This document shows positions 48,760-57,631 of a stretch of 64,000 nt of DNA, one piece after another. The position numbers were made by a program, and so were the translations under genes. A model generated the notes under the pieces. That model did no database searches. It had not been told where the DNA came from and saw nothing but the letters and a program-made list of their open reading frames with translations. Origin of the DNA: Kitasatospora sp. MAA4 (lineage in GTDB: Bacteria; Actinomycetota; Actinomycetes; Streptomycetales; Streptomycetaceae); the NCBI RefSeq assembly GCF_029893355.1, contig NZ_JARZAI010000016.1, positions 62,001 to 126,000 on the forward strand. The letters run 5' to 3'. Each line of letters opens with the position of its first letter. Within the stretch, counting starts at the first letter, position 1.

Positions 48760-49830
48760 TCAGCTGCTCAGCCGGGGCAGGATCTGCTCGGTGAGGATGG
48801 ACTGCTTCTGCGCGGCCGTGAGGTGGCAGGCGGAGAGGTGGCCGTTGGCCAGCTCCAGCGGCGGGCGCTCGGTCACGCACTTGTCGCCGTCGACCAGCTC
48901 ACGGTACGCGCACCGGGGGTGGAACGCGCAGCCCGTCGGCGGGTTCAGCAGCGACGGCGGGGTGCCCGGGATCGGCTCCAGCGGGACGTCCACCGAGGCG
49001 TTGATCCGCGGGATCGAGCTCAGCAGGCCCCAGCCGTAGGGGTGCTGCGAGGCCTTCAGCACCTCGCGCATGGTGCCGCGCTCGACCGCCCGGCCCGCGT
49101 ACATCACCAGGACGTCGTCGGCGATCTCGCGGATCACACCGAGGTCGTGGGTGATGAAGATGATCGAGGTGCCGAACTCCTGCTGGAGCTCCTTGAGCAG
49201 GTCGACGATCTGCGCCTGCACGGTCACGTCGAGCGCGGTGGTCGGCTCGTCGGCGATCAGCAGCTTGGGGTCGCAGACCAGTGCCATGGCGATCATGGCG
49301 CGCTGGCGCATACCGCCGGAGAACTGGTGCGGGAAGTCGTCGACGCGGGTCTGCGGCTGCGGGATGCCCACCCGGCGGAGCATCTCGATCGCGCGCTCGC
49401 GGGCCTCCTTCTTGCTCGCCCCGGTGTGCTTCATGAACGGCTCGGCGATCTGCCGGCCGATCGTGTAGTAGGGCGAGAGCGCGGCCAGCGCGTCCTGGAA
49501 GATCATCGCCATCGTGTTGCCGCGGAGCTTCTCCAGCTCCCTCTGCGAGGCGCCGAGCAACTCCTTGCCCTCGAGCTGGATCGAGCCCTCGACGGTGGTG
49601 TTCTTCGGGTTGTGCAGGCCCATCACGGCCAGGTTGGAGACGGACTTCCCGGAGCCCGACTCACCGACGATGCCGAGGGTCTTGCCCCGCTCGATGTCGA
49701 AGGTGAGGTTGTTGACGGCGTTGACGATGCCGTCCTCGGTGCGGAACCGGACACGCAGGTCACGCACCGAGAGGAAGGCGTCTCCGGCCTGCGGTGCGGG
49801 GACGGCCTCGGACTTGGTGAGGGTGCTCAC
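48760..49830 (-). CDS. bldKD: BldK-type oligopeptide transporter ATP-binding protein (first ATPase)
   Basis: A 356-residue OppD-type ATPase from GTG 49830, with GGAG 8 bases upstream. Walker A GESGSGKSVSNLA, Q-loop IFQDALAALSPYYTIG, signature FSGGMRQRAMIAM, Walker B LLIADEPTTALDVT, H-loop FITHDLGVIRE. The C-terminal domain has GCAFHPRCAYREL and HLSACH for a probable Fe-S site. It lies 28 bases upstream of the last gene. An apparently longer frame to 49968 overlaps the permease gene and is not used. Confidence 0.86.
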   Translation of the reverse strand: MSTLTKSEAVPAPQAGDAFLSVRDLRVRFRTEDGIVNAVNNLTFDIERGKTLGIVGESGSGKSVSNLAVMGLHNPKNTTVEGSIQLEGKELLGASQRELEKLRGNTMAMIFQDALAALSPYYTIGRQIAEPFMKHTGASKKEARERAIEMLRRVGIPQPQTRVDDFPHQFSGGMRQRAMIAMALVCDPKLLIADEPTTALDVTVQAQIVDLLKELQQEFGTSIIFITHDLGVIREIADDVLVMYAGRAVERGTMREVLKASQHPYGWGLLSSIPRINASVDVPLEPIPGTPPSLLNPPTGCAFHPRCAYRELVDGDKCVTERPPLELANGHLSACHLTAAQKQSILTEQILPRLSS

Positions 49831-49888
49831 GGTCGGATCTCCTCGAAAGCGGGGTGGTGCGGAGCTGGCAGGGGTGCGGTGGAGGAGG

Positions 49889-50872
49889 TCATCCCAGCCG
49901 GACCCGGGGGTCGAGGAGAGCGTAGGCCGCATCGACGATGATGTTGAACAGGATGATGGAGGCCGCACTGAAGATCAGCACGCCCAGCTCCAGGTAGATG
50001 TCGGACTGGCGGACCGAGTCGACCGCGAGGAAGCCGAGACCGTGGATGCCGAAGGTGTACTCGGTGACGACCGCGCCGGAGAAGACCGCGCCGAGGTCGA
50101 TACCGAAGATCGTGATGATCGGGGCCATCGCACCGCGCAGGGCGTAGCGCCACCAGACGTAGCGGCTCGACATGCCCTTGGCCCGGGCAGCCCGGATGTG
50201 GTCCTCGGAGAGCTGCTCCAGCATCAGCGAGCGGACCTGGCGGGTGTAGTTCGACCAGAAGATGACCGACATGACCAGCCAGGGCAGGATCATCCCCATG
50301 AAGCAGGCCCAGGGGTTCTGGGTCAGCGGGATGTAGGAGGGCTGCGGCAGCCAGTTCAGGTTGGTGACGAACAGACCCATGGCCAGCGGGCCGAGGAAGT
50401 AGATCTGGGTGGACTGGCCGACCAGCGAGATCGAGCTGGCGATCCTGTCCAGGACGCTGCCCTGCTTCCATGCGGAAACCATGCCGAGGCCGACACCGAT
50501 GGTCAGGAAGCAGATGGCGCCGCCGACGGCCAGCACGAAGGTCGCCGGGTAGTTGGACGCGATCCGGGGCCAGACGAACTGGTGCACGTTGTACGAGTAG
50601 CCGAAGCAGGGCGCGGCGCACTGGCCGATGTCCGCGCCGTAGTTGTGGCCGAAGACCAGGCCGCTCAGGTAGTCCCAGAACTGCACGTAGAGCGGCTGGT
50701 TCAGGTGCATGTTGATCCTGATTTGTTCCAGCAACTGCGGGGTGCAGGTCTTGGAGCAGGCGAGCTGCGCCGGGTCGGCCGGGAGGGCGAAGAACGCGAA
50801 GTACGTCAGCGCGATCAACAAGAAGAGGATGACGATCGAGCCGAGCGCCCGGCGGACGAGAAATCGGAACAT
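49889..50872 (-). CDS. bldKC: BldK-type oligopeptide transporter permease (DppB type)
   Basis: A 327-residue permease. The N-terminus FRFLVRRALGSIVILFLLIA is the first helix. A large external loop contains several cysteines (LACSKTCTP, QCAAPCFGY), not usual in DppB and possibly disulfide-bonded. The EAA loop is EDHIRAARAKGMSSRYVWWR, and the protein ends DAAYALLDPRVRLG. It is separated from the binding-protein gene by a 159-bp gap containing two strong hairpins. Confidence 0.86.
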   Translation of the reverse strand: MFRFLVRRALGSIVILFLLIALTYFAFFALPADPAQLACSKTCTPQLLEQIRINMHLNQPLYVQFWDYLSGLVFGHNYGADIGQCAAPCFGYSYNVHQFVWPRIASNYPATFVLAVGGAICFLTIGVGLGMVSAWKQGSVLDRIASSISLVGQSTQIYFLGPLAMGLFVTNLNWLPQPSYIPLTQNPWACFMGMILPWLVMSVIFWSNYTRQVRSLMLEQLSEDHIRAARAKGMSSRYVWWRYALRGAMAPIITIFGIDLGAVFSGAVVTEYTFGIHGLGFLAVDSVRQSDIYLELGVLIFSAASIILFNIIVDAAYALLDPRVRLG

Positions 50873-50958
50873 ATGGATGAGCTCTTCCGAGTGAGGGCGC
50901 CTGCGGCGGCCACGTCATGGACCGTGCGACACCCGGGTTGCGGGTGATCGGCACGTGG

Positions 50959-51019
50959 CCCGGGTAGGGCCACCCGGTGCGGGTGGCCCTACCCGGGAGA
51001 GCGGTCCGGAGGACCGCTC
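50959..51019 (-). promoter_or_regulatory. Two stable hairpins between bldKB and bldKC
   Basis: CCCGGGTAGGGCCACCC (50959-50975) pairs perfectly with GGGTGGCCCTACCCGGG (50981-50997), loop 5 nt. GAGCGGTCC (50999-51007) pairs with GGACCGCTC (51011-51019), loop 3 nt. They begin 12 bases after the binding-protein stop, the same arrangement as in the + strand operon. Confidence 0.78.
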
Positions 51020-51031
51020 CGAGTCCGGTCT

Positions 51032-52798
51032 TTACTTGGCGAACATGCTGGACGGGTCCAGCGCGCCGGTGCCCGGGTTGTAGGTCACGCCGCCCAGGCC
51101 CGCACCGTAGAGGGTGAAGAGCTTGTCGTAGGCGTACGGGATCTGCGGCACATCGGTGGCGAGGATCTTGTCAGCCAGCGACATCCACTGCGGGGCGGCC
51201 TGGTTGATGTCCGTGACGGCGCCGATCTGGTCCATCTGGGTGTCCATCGCCGGGTCGTTCAGGTGCGAGTAGTTGTTCGAACCGTCAGCGACGAGTCGGC
51301 CGTCCAGGGTCGGCGGGATGACCGTCGAACCGATCGGCCAGTCGGCGCCCCACCCGGTGCGGTAGAGGTCGAACTGGTTGTCCGCCTTGCCGATGATCGT
51401 GTAGTAGCTGGTGGCGTCGAGGTCCTTGCTCTGGGCCTTGAAACCGGCCTGGTTGAGCTGGTCGACGACAACCGCCGTGATGTTCTGCCACTTCGTGGTG
51501 TTCGCGTAGGCGATGGTGATCGGGTAGCCGAGCTTGCCGGCGGCCGTCAGGATCTGCTTGGCCTTCGCGATGTCGCCGGTCGGGTTGGCGGCGATGCCCA
51601 GCGGGTCGGTCTTCTGCCAGCCGGACATCGTCGGGCTCATCAGGTTGCCGGAGATCTCAGTGGTGGCGGCGCCACCGAGCTGACGGATCACCTGAGCGGC
51701 CGGGAACGCCGCGGCCAGCGCCTTGCGGACGTTGACGTCGGTGACACGGGTGGTGTTGATGCTGTAGACGTCGACGAACGGCTCGAACTGGTTGACCGTC
51801 CGCGCCTTGAGCTGCGGGTTGCCCTGGATCTGGTCGATCAGCGTCGAGTCGGCGTTGGAGGAGAAGGACACCGCGGTGTTGTCCGGCCCCGAGCCGTTGA
51901 TCAGGCGCTGGGTCAGCAGCGGCTGCGGAACGCTGAGCTGGATGTCCCACTTGTCGGCGTACTGGTGGCGCACCGCGTCGGTGCTCGGGTCCCACTCGGG
52001 GTTCTTGACCAGCACAAGCTCCTTGTCGTTCTGGTACGACTGGATCTTGTAGGGGCCGATCGAGACCGGGTGGTTGTTGTACGACTGCTGGTCGTCCTTC
52101 GACGCCTCGATCGCGGTCGCGTCCTGCTCCGCCATCGCGTAAGGGGCGTCGGAGTGCGCCTGCTGGAAGTGGAAGACGATGGTCTTCGCGTCCGGGGTGG
52201 CGATGACCGAGTCGGGCAGCGACTGGCCGCCGTAGGGACCCGGGTAGACCGTCCGGTAGTTCGCGCCCGACAGCCACTGCTGCAGGTAGAGCGGGCCGCT
52301 GGTCTGGTACGGCGCGTAGAGGCGCTCGACGGCGTACTTGACGTCCTTCGAGGCGATCGGCGTGCCGTCCTCGAACTTCAGGCCGTCCTTGAGGGTGAAC
52401 GTCCAGGTCTTGCCACCGTCCGAGGACGTACCGGTGTCGGTCGCCATGTCACCGACCAGGATGGTCTTGCCGGTGGTCGGGTCGGTCTTGTACGTGGTCA
52501 GCTGGCGGCTGTACAGCGCGCTGATGGCCTGCAGCTGGTTCTCGTAGATCTGGCTCGGGTCCAGGTAGTCGAGCCCGGTCGGCTCCAGGTCGGTGATGGT
52601 GCCACCGGACTTGGCACCGGGAGTCGGCTTCGCCGGGCCCTGCGCGTCGGCCGCGGTGCCCAGGGTGACGCTCTGGGTGCTGGCGGACGCGTTGGCCTTG
52701 GGGGCTGCTGCCTTGCCGCTGCCCCCGCCACAGGCGGTCAGCGTCAGGGCGCTGACGGCCACGAGCGCCGGCACGATTGCTGCCTTGCGAAGTCTCAT
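51032..52798 (-). CDS. bldKB: BldK-type oligopeptide-binding lipoprotein
   Basis: A 588-residue family-5 binding protein. The signal peptide ends in the lipobox LTAC (Cys23), followed by a glycine/alanine-rich linker. SBP features: WTFTLKDGLKFEDGTPIASK, VSIGPYKIQSYQNDKELVLV, NVRKALAAAFPAAQVIRQLG, QIPYAYDKLFTLYG. In S. coelicolor BldKB captures an extracellular signalling peptide needed for development. It is second in the operon, after a permease gene, which is the hallmark of the bldK order. Confidence 0.87.
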   Translation of the reverse strand: MRLRKAAIVPALVAVSALTLTACGGGSGKAAAPKANASASTQSVTLGTAADAQGPAKPTPGAKSGGTITDLEPTGLDYLDPSQIYENQLQAISALYSRQLTTYKTDPTTGKTILVGDMATDTGTSSDGGKTWTFTLKDGLKFEDGTPIASKDVKYAVERLYAPYQTSGPLYLQQWLSGANYRTVYPGPYGGQSLPDSVIATPDAKTIVFHFQQAHSDAPYAMAEQDATAIEASKDDQQSYNNHPVSIGPYKIQSYQNDKELVLVKNPEWDPSTDAVRHQYADKWDIQLSVPQPLLTQRLINGSGPDNTAVSFSSNADSTLIDQIQGNPQLKARTVNQFEPFVDVYSINTTRVTDVNVRKALAAAFPAAQVIRQLGGAATTEISGNLMSPTMSGWQKTDPLGIAANPTGDIAKAKQILTAAGKLGYPITIAYANTTKWQNITAVVVDQLNQAGFKAQSKDLDATSYYTIIGKADNQFDLYRTGWGADWPIGSTVIPPTLDGRLVADGSNNYSHLNDPAMDTQMDQIGAVTDINQAAPQWMSLADKILATDVPQIPYAYDKLFTLYGAGLGGVTYNPGTGALDPSSMFAK

Positions 52799-52928
52799 TG
52801 GTTCCTACCTGTTCACTGGTCATGGTGGTCGGCCAGTGCGGACCGGCGAGGCGGCGTTGCCCCGGTGGGCCGGACTGGGGGCTGAGCAGGTGGTGCGCGG
52901 GGGTGGAGCGTCTTGGGGGGTGGAGCGG

Positions 52929-53954
52929 TTAGCGGATGGTCTTCGGGTCGAGTGCGTCGCGGACCGCGTCACCGAAGAGGTTGAACGCGACGGCGAAGAC
53001 CGTCAGGGAGACACCCGGGAAGAACAGGTAGGTCAGGTCGTTCTGGTAGCTGTTCGCCGCGTCCTGGAACATCAGGCCCCAGTCCGGGGTGGGCTCCACC
53101 ATGCCGACGCCGAGGAAGGAGAGGCCGGCCTCGGCGGTCACCATCAGCGGGAGGAGCAGGGTGACCTGCACCAGGATGGTGGTGGCCAGGTTCGGCATCA
53201 GTTCCTTGAAGATGATCCGCCAGGACGAGGCACCGGCGATCTTCGCGGCCTCGATGTACTCGCGCTCCCGCATGCTGAGGGAGAGACCGCGGAGCAGACG
53301 CGCGGTGGCCATCCAGCCGAGCACGGCCTGGACCAGGACGATCGCGCAGACCCGGACGTAGACCGGGGTGGCGTCCTGGGCCGGCACGAAGAGGTTGAGC
53401 ACGACCGGGGTGAAGGCGATGAAGAAGAGCTGGCTCGGCATCGCGAGCAGCAGGTCGCAGAAGCGGCCGACCAGGTAGTCGAAGCGGCCGCCCAGGTAGC
53501 CCTGCGCCACACCGATCACGATGCCCAGGACGGAGCACACGATGGTGATCAGCAGCGCGATGCCCAGCGAGGTCCGGATGCCGTAGATCAGCTTGGTGAA
53601 GATGTCGTACCCGGTGATCGGCGTGAGCCCGAACCAGAACTCGCTGCTGATCCCGCCGCCGGCGCCGATCGGGACGCCGGAGTCGTCCAGCAGGCTCATG
53701 GAGCGGCTGCCGTAGGGGATGTACGGCGACTTCCCGTACAGCGAGGCAATCACCGGCGCGAAGATCGCGACCAGGATGTAGAAGATCACGATACCGGCGC
53801 AGAGCACACCGATGCGGTTGCGCTTGAAGCGGCTCCAGGCAATCTGGCCCGGGGTGCGCCCAAGGAACTCGCCCGGCTTGTCGCCGGTGAGGTCCGTAGC
53901 GGACGCGACGAGGACCGGTTCGGTCTCTGTCGTGTCCTCAGTTGGCGTCGTCAT
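52929..53954 (-). CDS. bldKA: BldK-type oligopeptide transporter permease (DppC type)
   Basis: A 341-residue permease, first gene of the minus-strand operon. After a cytoplasmic N-terminus (TTPTEDTTETEP, LGRTPGQIAWSRFKRNRIGV) the first helix is VLCAGIVIFYILVAIFAPVI. The EAA loop is REYIEAAKIAGASSWRIIFK and the C-terminus FGDAVRDALDPKTIR. ATG 53954 (MTTPTEDTT) is used; a longer frame to 54026 runs into the promoter region. It lies 130 bp before bldKB. Confidence 0.86.
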   Translation of the reverse strand: MTTPTEDTTETEPVLVASATDLTGDKPGEFLGRTPGQIAWSRFKRNRIGVLCAGIVIFYILVAIFAPVIASLYGKSPYIPYGSRSMSLLDDSGVPIGAGGGISSEFWFGLTPITGYDIFTKLIYGIRTSLGIALLITIVCSVLGIVIGVAQGYLGGRFDYLVGRFCDLLLAMPSQLFFIAFTPVVLNLFVPAQDATPVYVRVCAIVLVQAVLGWMATARLLRGLSLSMREREYIEAAKIAGASSWRIIFKELMPNLATTILVQVTLLLPLMVTAEAGLSFLGVGMVEPTPDWGLMFQDAANSYQNDLTYLFFPGVSLTVFAVAFNLFGDAVRDALDPKTIR

Positions 53955-54460
53955 GGTGCGAAAGCTCCCGCCGGTGGTCTGTGCAGCAGCAACGATGAAA
54001 GAAGTTGGTCGAACGGACTCTCGCAACTCGTTTATCGAACGTCAAGAGTTTCTGAGTGCCTGGGCACTAGGTTTTGGCTTCGTTCTGGAATGTCCATCAG
54101 GTTGTAGCTTTCAGCTACTTGACAGGCATCAGGCGAGACGCAACAAAACGGACATTTTCTCCCATATCTCGTTCACGAGTTCGTAACGAGGACTTAGTAG
54201 CACCGGTATGTGAACGCGACGCTCCGGGCTTCAGGGGGCCGTAGGAGGTCGACGCGCGTAGATAAGGGTGTCCGTTTTGCCCGTCATTGAGGGCATTACT
54301 CGCCGGTTTTCTGCGTCCGGTTATCGGACGGATTTGGCGGGATACCGCCAGCGGCGACTATTCGTCAGGCATTCGAGCGGCATCCGGAATCCATCCGGAG
54401 TGGTGCTGCCCGTGCGATGTGTCAGTTACACGCCACTGGCGGGATGTCGCCGGGAAAGAC
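53955..54460. promoter_or_regulatory. Long A/T-richer upstream region of the bldK-like operon
   Basis: About 500 bp without a gene, clearly less GC-rich than the surroundings. CAAAACGGACA (54144-54154) and TGTCCGTTTTG (54269-54279) are perfect 11-bp inverted copies 114 bp apart. CGTCCG-GTTAT-CGGACG at 54314-54330 is a 6-bp-arm palindrome. A long, A/T-rich, multi-site promoter suits a developmentally regulated operon. The regulators cannot be named from the sequence. Confidence 0.55.
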
Positions 54461-54499
54461 GTTCGAGCCCCGGAGAGAGTTGCTCTCCGGGGCTCGAAC
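54461..54499 (-). terminator. Perfect 17-bp terminator hairpin after the proline-rich membrane protein
   Basis: GTTCGAGCCCCGGAGAG (54461-54477) pairs with CTCTCCGGGGCTCGAAC (54483-54499), loop 5 nt, 16 bases after the minus-strand stop at 54516. On the + strand it is followed by ATTTTTG. Confidence 0.9.
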
Positions 54500-54515
54500 G
54501 GGGATTTTTGACATG

Positions 54516-56969
54516 TCACGAACGGAACTTGAAGGTGCGCTCCGTATCGGTGTTCTTGTCGAAGACGGAGGCGATTCCGTCCGCGACATCCTGCGGCGTG
54601 ATGAGGGCCGTCGTGCCGTCGCTCTTACGGAACTTGATCCGGTCGAAGGTGTTCCCCAGGGCGCTGCTCAGCTGGTCAAGATCCCACTTGGGGCCGATCG
54701 TTCCGGAGGCGTCCGGGGCCAGCGTCAGCGTCTTGCTCGCGGTCGTCCTGGTGAAGACGAAGCGCTTGCCGCCCGCCAGGACCGTGACCTTCCCGCTGAC
54801 GATCTGCTTGCCGAGGCCGTCGGCCGCCGCCTGCAGGGCCTGGGTGGTGGCCTTGGGCTGAGCGGCTGTCACGGCCAGGGCGATCGGCGGGTCGTTCTTG
54901 CCGGCGGCCCGGTCCAGGTAGCTCTGCTGGACCTGGTTGACGGCCGCGCTGCCGTCCACCACCTGGCCGGCCTGGCCGGGGACCACGCTCGGGTCGCCCG
55001 GGTCGTTGAACTGGACGAAGCCCTCCTTGAGGCCCTGCGCGGACGAGCCGGCCAGCAGGTCCAGGGCGACCTTGAGCTTGGCCTGGTCCACCCGGACCTG
55101 CGGCGGCACGGCCTTGCTGCCGCCGGTCAGCGAACCGATCACGTCCAGCGGGTTGTAGCTGTGCTGGGTCAGCCCGTCCACGGTGGCGGTGGTGTCGAAG
55201 CTGAGGCCGGCGGTGGCCGGATCCAGAGTCAGCGCCTGGTCGCCGATCTTCAGCTGTATCGGCTGCTGACCGATCTTGCCGACGGTGGCGTCGAGCTGGT
55301 GGATCGCCTGGTCGCGGCTGTCGCCGCCGATCTCGGTGCCCAGCACTGTGATGCCGCGCGGGACGTCGGCCTGGTTGAGCATCAGGCCGGTCCCGTAGGC
55401 GGCCGACCCGACGAACAGGGCGCCGCCGACGGCGTAGACCAGCAGCTTCTGGGCCCGCGGGCGGGGCTTGGGCTTGGCGGCCGCGGCCGGCTTGGGGGCG
55501 GCCGGGCCGGGCGCGGCGGGCGCCTCGGGGAGCGGAGGCATCGGGCTGCCGGCGGGGCCGCCGGGGCCGCCAGGTCCGGCGAGCGGGCCGGGCGGCGGCG
55601 GGCCGGCTGGACGCGCACCGGCGGGTGCCGGCGTGGTGGCGGTACCGGCCAGCCGCGGCCCGCCCTGGGCGCCGTACAGACCTGTCACGGGCAGGCCCGG
55701 TATGGCGCCGGCCGGCGGGATGTCGTCGGTGATCGGGCGGAATCCGCCGATCTGGGTGTCCTCCGCGTCGCCGTTCTGCTCGGTGGCGAACCGGCCCTCG
55801 GCGAAGGCCGCCTGCGTCGACTGCCCCGACGGCGCCGGCGGGGCCGCCGCTGTCGGGGGGAACGGCTCGGCCGGGGGCTGCGAGCGGGCGAACCGGCCCG
55901 GCGTGCCCTGCCCCTGAGGCCGGCGCGGGGCCGCCGGGCCGGTGCCGAACGGGTCCGGCGCGGGCGCGGGCGCCTCCGCGGAGCGAGCGAAGGGGTCCCG
56001 GGGGGTGAACGGGTCGCGCGCCGCACCGCTCGGGTACGGCTCGGCTCCGCCGGCCGCGTACGGGTCGGCGGGGTAGCCGCCCTGCGGCGCGCCGAACTGC
56101 TGACCGCCACCGGACGGGTAGCCCTGGTCGGGGGCCGGCGCGGGCTCGTTGCCGCCGCCGAACGCCGAGGTCGGCGCGAACGGCGAGGCCGGTGCGCCGG
56201 TCGGCCGCGGCGCCGGGATCTGCTGGGTGGACTCCGCCGAGAACTGCGGAGCCGGCTGCCGGCGCTCGCTCGACTCGAACGGCTGGGACTCGAACGGCTG
56301 CGACTCGTAGGGCTTCGCCTCGTACGGCGAGCCCGCGGCCGGACCGGACCTGGCCGGGGCGCCGGCCGAAGCCTGCGAGGGTGCGGGGGCCGGGGCGGGT
56401 GCGGCCGGAGCCGCCGCAGGCTCGGGCCGGTTCTTCTGGCGCGGCCGGAACCACTCGCCCGTCGACTCGGACTCGCTGGTTTCGGGCGCGCTCGGCGGCG
56501 TCTGCCACTCGGGCGGCAGGTTCAGCGGCGCAGCACCGCGCGCGCCCGACTCCATCACCCCGAGCACCGGCGAGGCCGGCGCACCCGAGCGGTGCCTTGG
56601 CCCGGTCGGCCCGGGCTGCTCGGCGGGAGCGGCCTCGGCCTCCTCCGGCTTGACGGTGCTGCGCATCACGACCGGCGGGATCGGGCGCGAGCCAGGGATG
56701 TTGATCGAGATCCGGGTGGTCAGGGTGGTCTCGGTCTTCGGGACGTCCGGCTCCGCCGCCCCCGCGGCGCCGTCGGTCGCCGGGCCGGTCCGCTGGAACG
56801 GGTCGTTGCCGGGCAGGGGCGCACCCGTGCCGTAGCCGTTCGCGACCCCCGGCGTGCCGTAGGGCGGCGTGCCGGACGGGTAGGCGTCGGGACCCTCCCC
56901 CGGCCGCCGGCTCGGGGTGCCCCCGCGGCGGGGCGGCGGGTAGGCGTTGTCAGATTCGCGGCTGCTCAA
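54516..56969 (-). CDS. Membrane-anchored VanW/PG_binding_4-like protein with long disordered N-terminus
   Basis: About 817 residues from TTG 56969 (preceded by GGAG, spacing 10); GTG 57011 is an alternative. The first 500 residues are very rich in Pro, Ala, Gly and Gln, with a short tandem motif around PYESQPFESQPFES. One membrane helix follows (LLVYAVGGALFVGSAAYGTG). The extracytoplasmic 285 residues carry a peptidoglycan-binding-like repeat: TVLGTEIGGDSRDQAIHQLD, then LTLDPATAGLSFDTTATVDG and a second unit near LALAVTAAQPKATTQALQAA. It is probably a cell-wall-associated protein; the exact role is unknown. Confidence 0.72.
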   Translation of the reverse strand: MSSRESDNAYPPPRRGGTPSRRPGEGPDAYPSGTPPYGTPGVANGYGTGAPLPGNDPFQRTGPATDGAAGAAEPDVPKTETTLTTRISINIPGSRPIPPVVMRSTVKPEEAEAAPAEQPGPTGPRHRSGAPASPVLGVMESGARGAAPLNLPPEWQTPPSAPETSESESTGEWFRPRQKNRPEPAAAPAAPAPAPAPSQASAGAPARSGPAAGSPYEAKPYESQPFESQPFESSERRQPAPQFSAESTQQIPAPRPTGAPASPFAPTSAFGGGNEPAPAPDQGYPSGGGQQFGAPQGGYPADPYAAGGAEPYPSGAARDPFTPRDPFARSAEAPAPAPDPFGTGPAAPRRPQGQGTPGRFARSQPPAEPFPPTAAAPPAPSGQSTQAAFAEGRFATEQNGDAEDTQIGGFRPITDDIPPAGAIPGLPVTGLYGAQGGPRLAGTATTPAPAGARPAGPPPPGPLAGPGGPGGPAGSPMPPLPEAPAAPGPAAPKPAAAAKPKPRPRAQKLLVYAVGGALFVGSAAYGTGLMLNQADVPRGITVLGTEIGGDSRDQAIHQLDATVGKIGQQPIQLKIGDQALTLDPATAGLSFDTTATVDGLTQHSYNPLDVIGSLTGGSKAVPPQVRVDQAKLKVALDLLAGSSAQGLKEGFVQFNDPGDPSVVPGQAGQVVDGSAAVNQVQQSYLDRAAGKNDPPIALAVTAAQPKATTQALQAAADGLGKQIVSGKVTVLAGGKRFVFTRTTASKTLTLAPDASGTIGPKWDLDQLSSALGNTFDRIKFRKSDGTTALITPQDVADGIASVFDKNTDTERTFKFRS

Positions 56970-57199
56970 TGCTGCTCTGCTCCGGGTTCGCGGTCGTGGC
57001 CGTCGGGCCACAGGCCGCGGGTTGCTGGGGCGTCCGGTCGGCCGGTCGGCCCGTCCGACGATGCTGCGGCACCACCATACTGGGAACGACTGAGTGGGGA
57101 ACCGCCTCCGTTAGTAGCCGATACGTCCGGTTCCTCACCGACGACACTACGGGCGGGTGGCCCTGACTGCCCGTCGTGCGCGGGCAGGCCCAGCCGCCC

Positions 57200-57631
57200 T
57201 CAGTCCCGCTGGCGGGGGATGCCGAAGGCGAAGGCCGAGCGGGTGGGCAGGGTGGCGCAGATCACCCCGGTCAGCGCGCCGATCAGCAGGTATGCGTACG
57301 AGTCAAAGCCGGCCGCGAGGACGAAGTCGCCCTCCGGCCGAGGCGCCATCAGGATCAGCAGCATCAGGAACCAGCCGATCAGCGGGACCCCCGCGCCCAG
57401 CTTGGTCCCGGTCAGCCGCAGGCCGCCGTAGAAGAGCGCCAGGTTGGCGGCCAGCGCGATCAGCAGTCCCCAGGGGCTCCACAGGGTCTGCACGAAACAC
57501 CCGCAGAGTGCGACCAGAATGCCCAGCAGGAAGAGCACCGCGTAGCCGGTGATCCGTGCCCGCCGGGACGGGAGCGGCTCGGCCAGCCGCTGCGCGCGGG
57601 TGCCGAACAGGTAGTGCAGGGGAGTGCTCAT
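57200..57631 (-). CDS. DUF6113-like membrane protein
   Basis: A 143-residue protein from ATG 57631, which overlaps the mshB stop by four bases (ATGA). It has about four helices: YAVLFLLGILVALCGCFVQT, GLLIALAANLALFYGGLRL, LIGWFLMLLILMA and YAYLLIGALTGVICATL. It matches the small membrane protein that regularly follows mshB in streptomycetes. Function unknown; coupling to mshB suggests cotranscription. Confidence 0.78.
   Translation of the reverse strand: MSTPLHYLFGTRAQRLAEPLPSRRARITGYAVLFLLGILVALCGCFVQTLWSPWGLLIALAANLALFYGGLRLTGTKLGAGVPLIGWFLMLLILMAPRPEGDFVLAAGFDSYAYLLIGALTGVICATLPTRSAFAFGIPRQRD

Noticed and set aside
49831..49968. Longer start for the bldKD-like ATPase
   Set aside because: It would overlap the 3' end of the permease gene by 80 bases; GTG 49830 has a good Shine-Dalgarno and matches family length.
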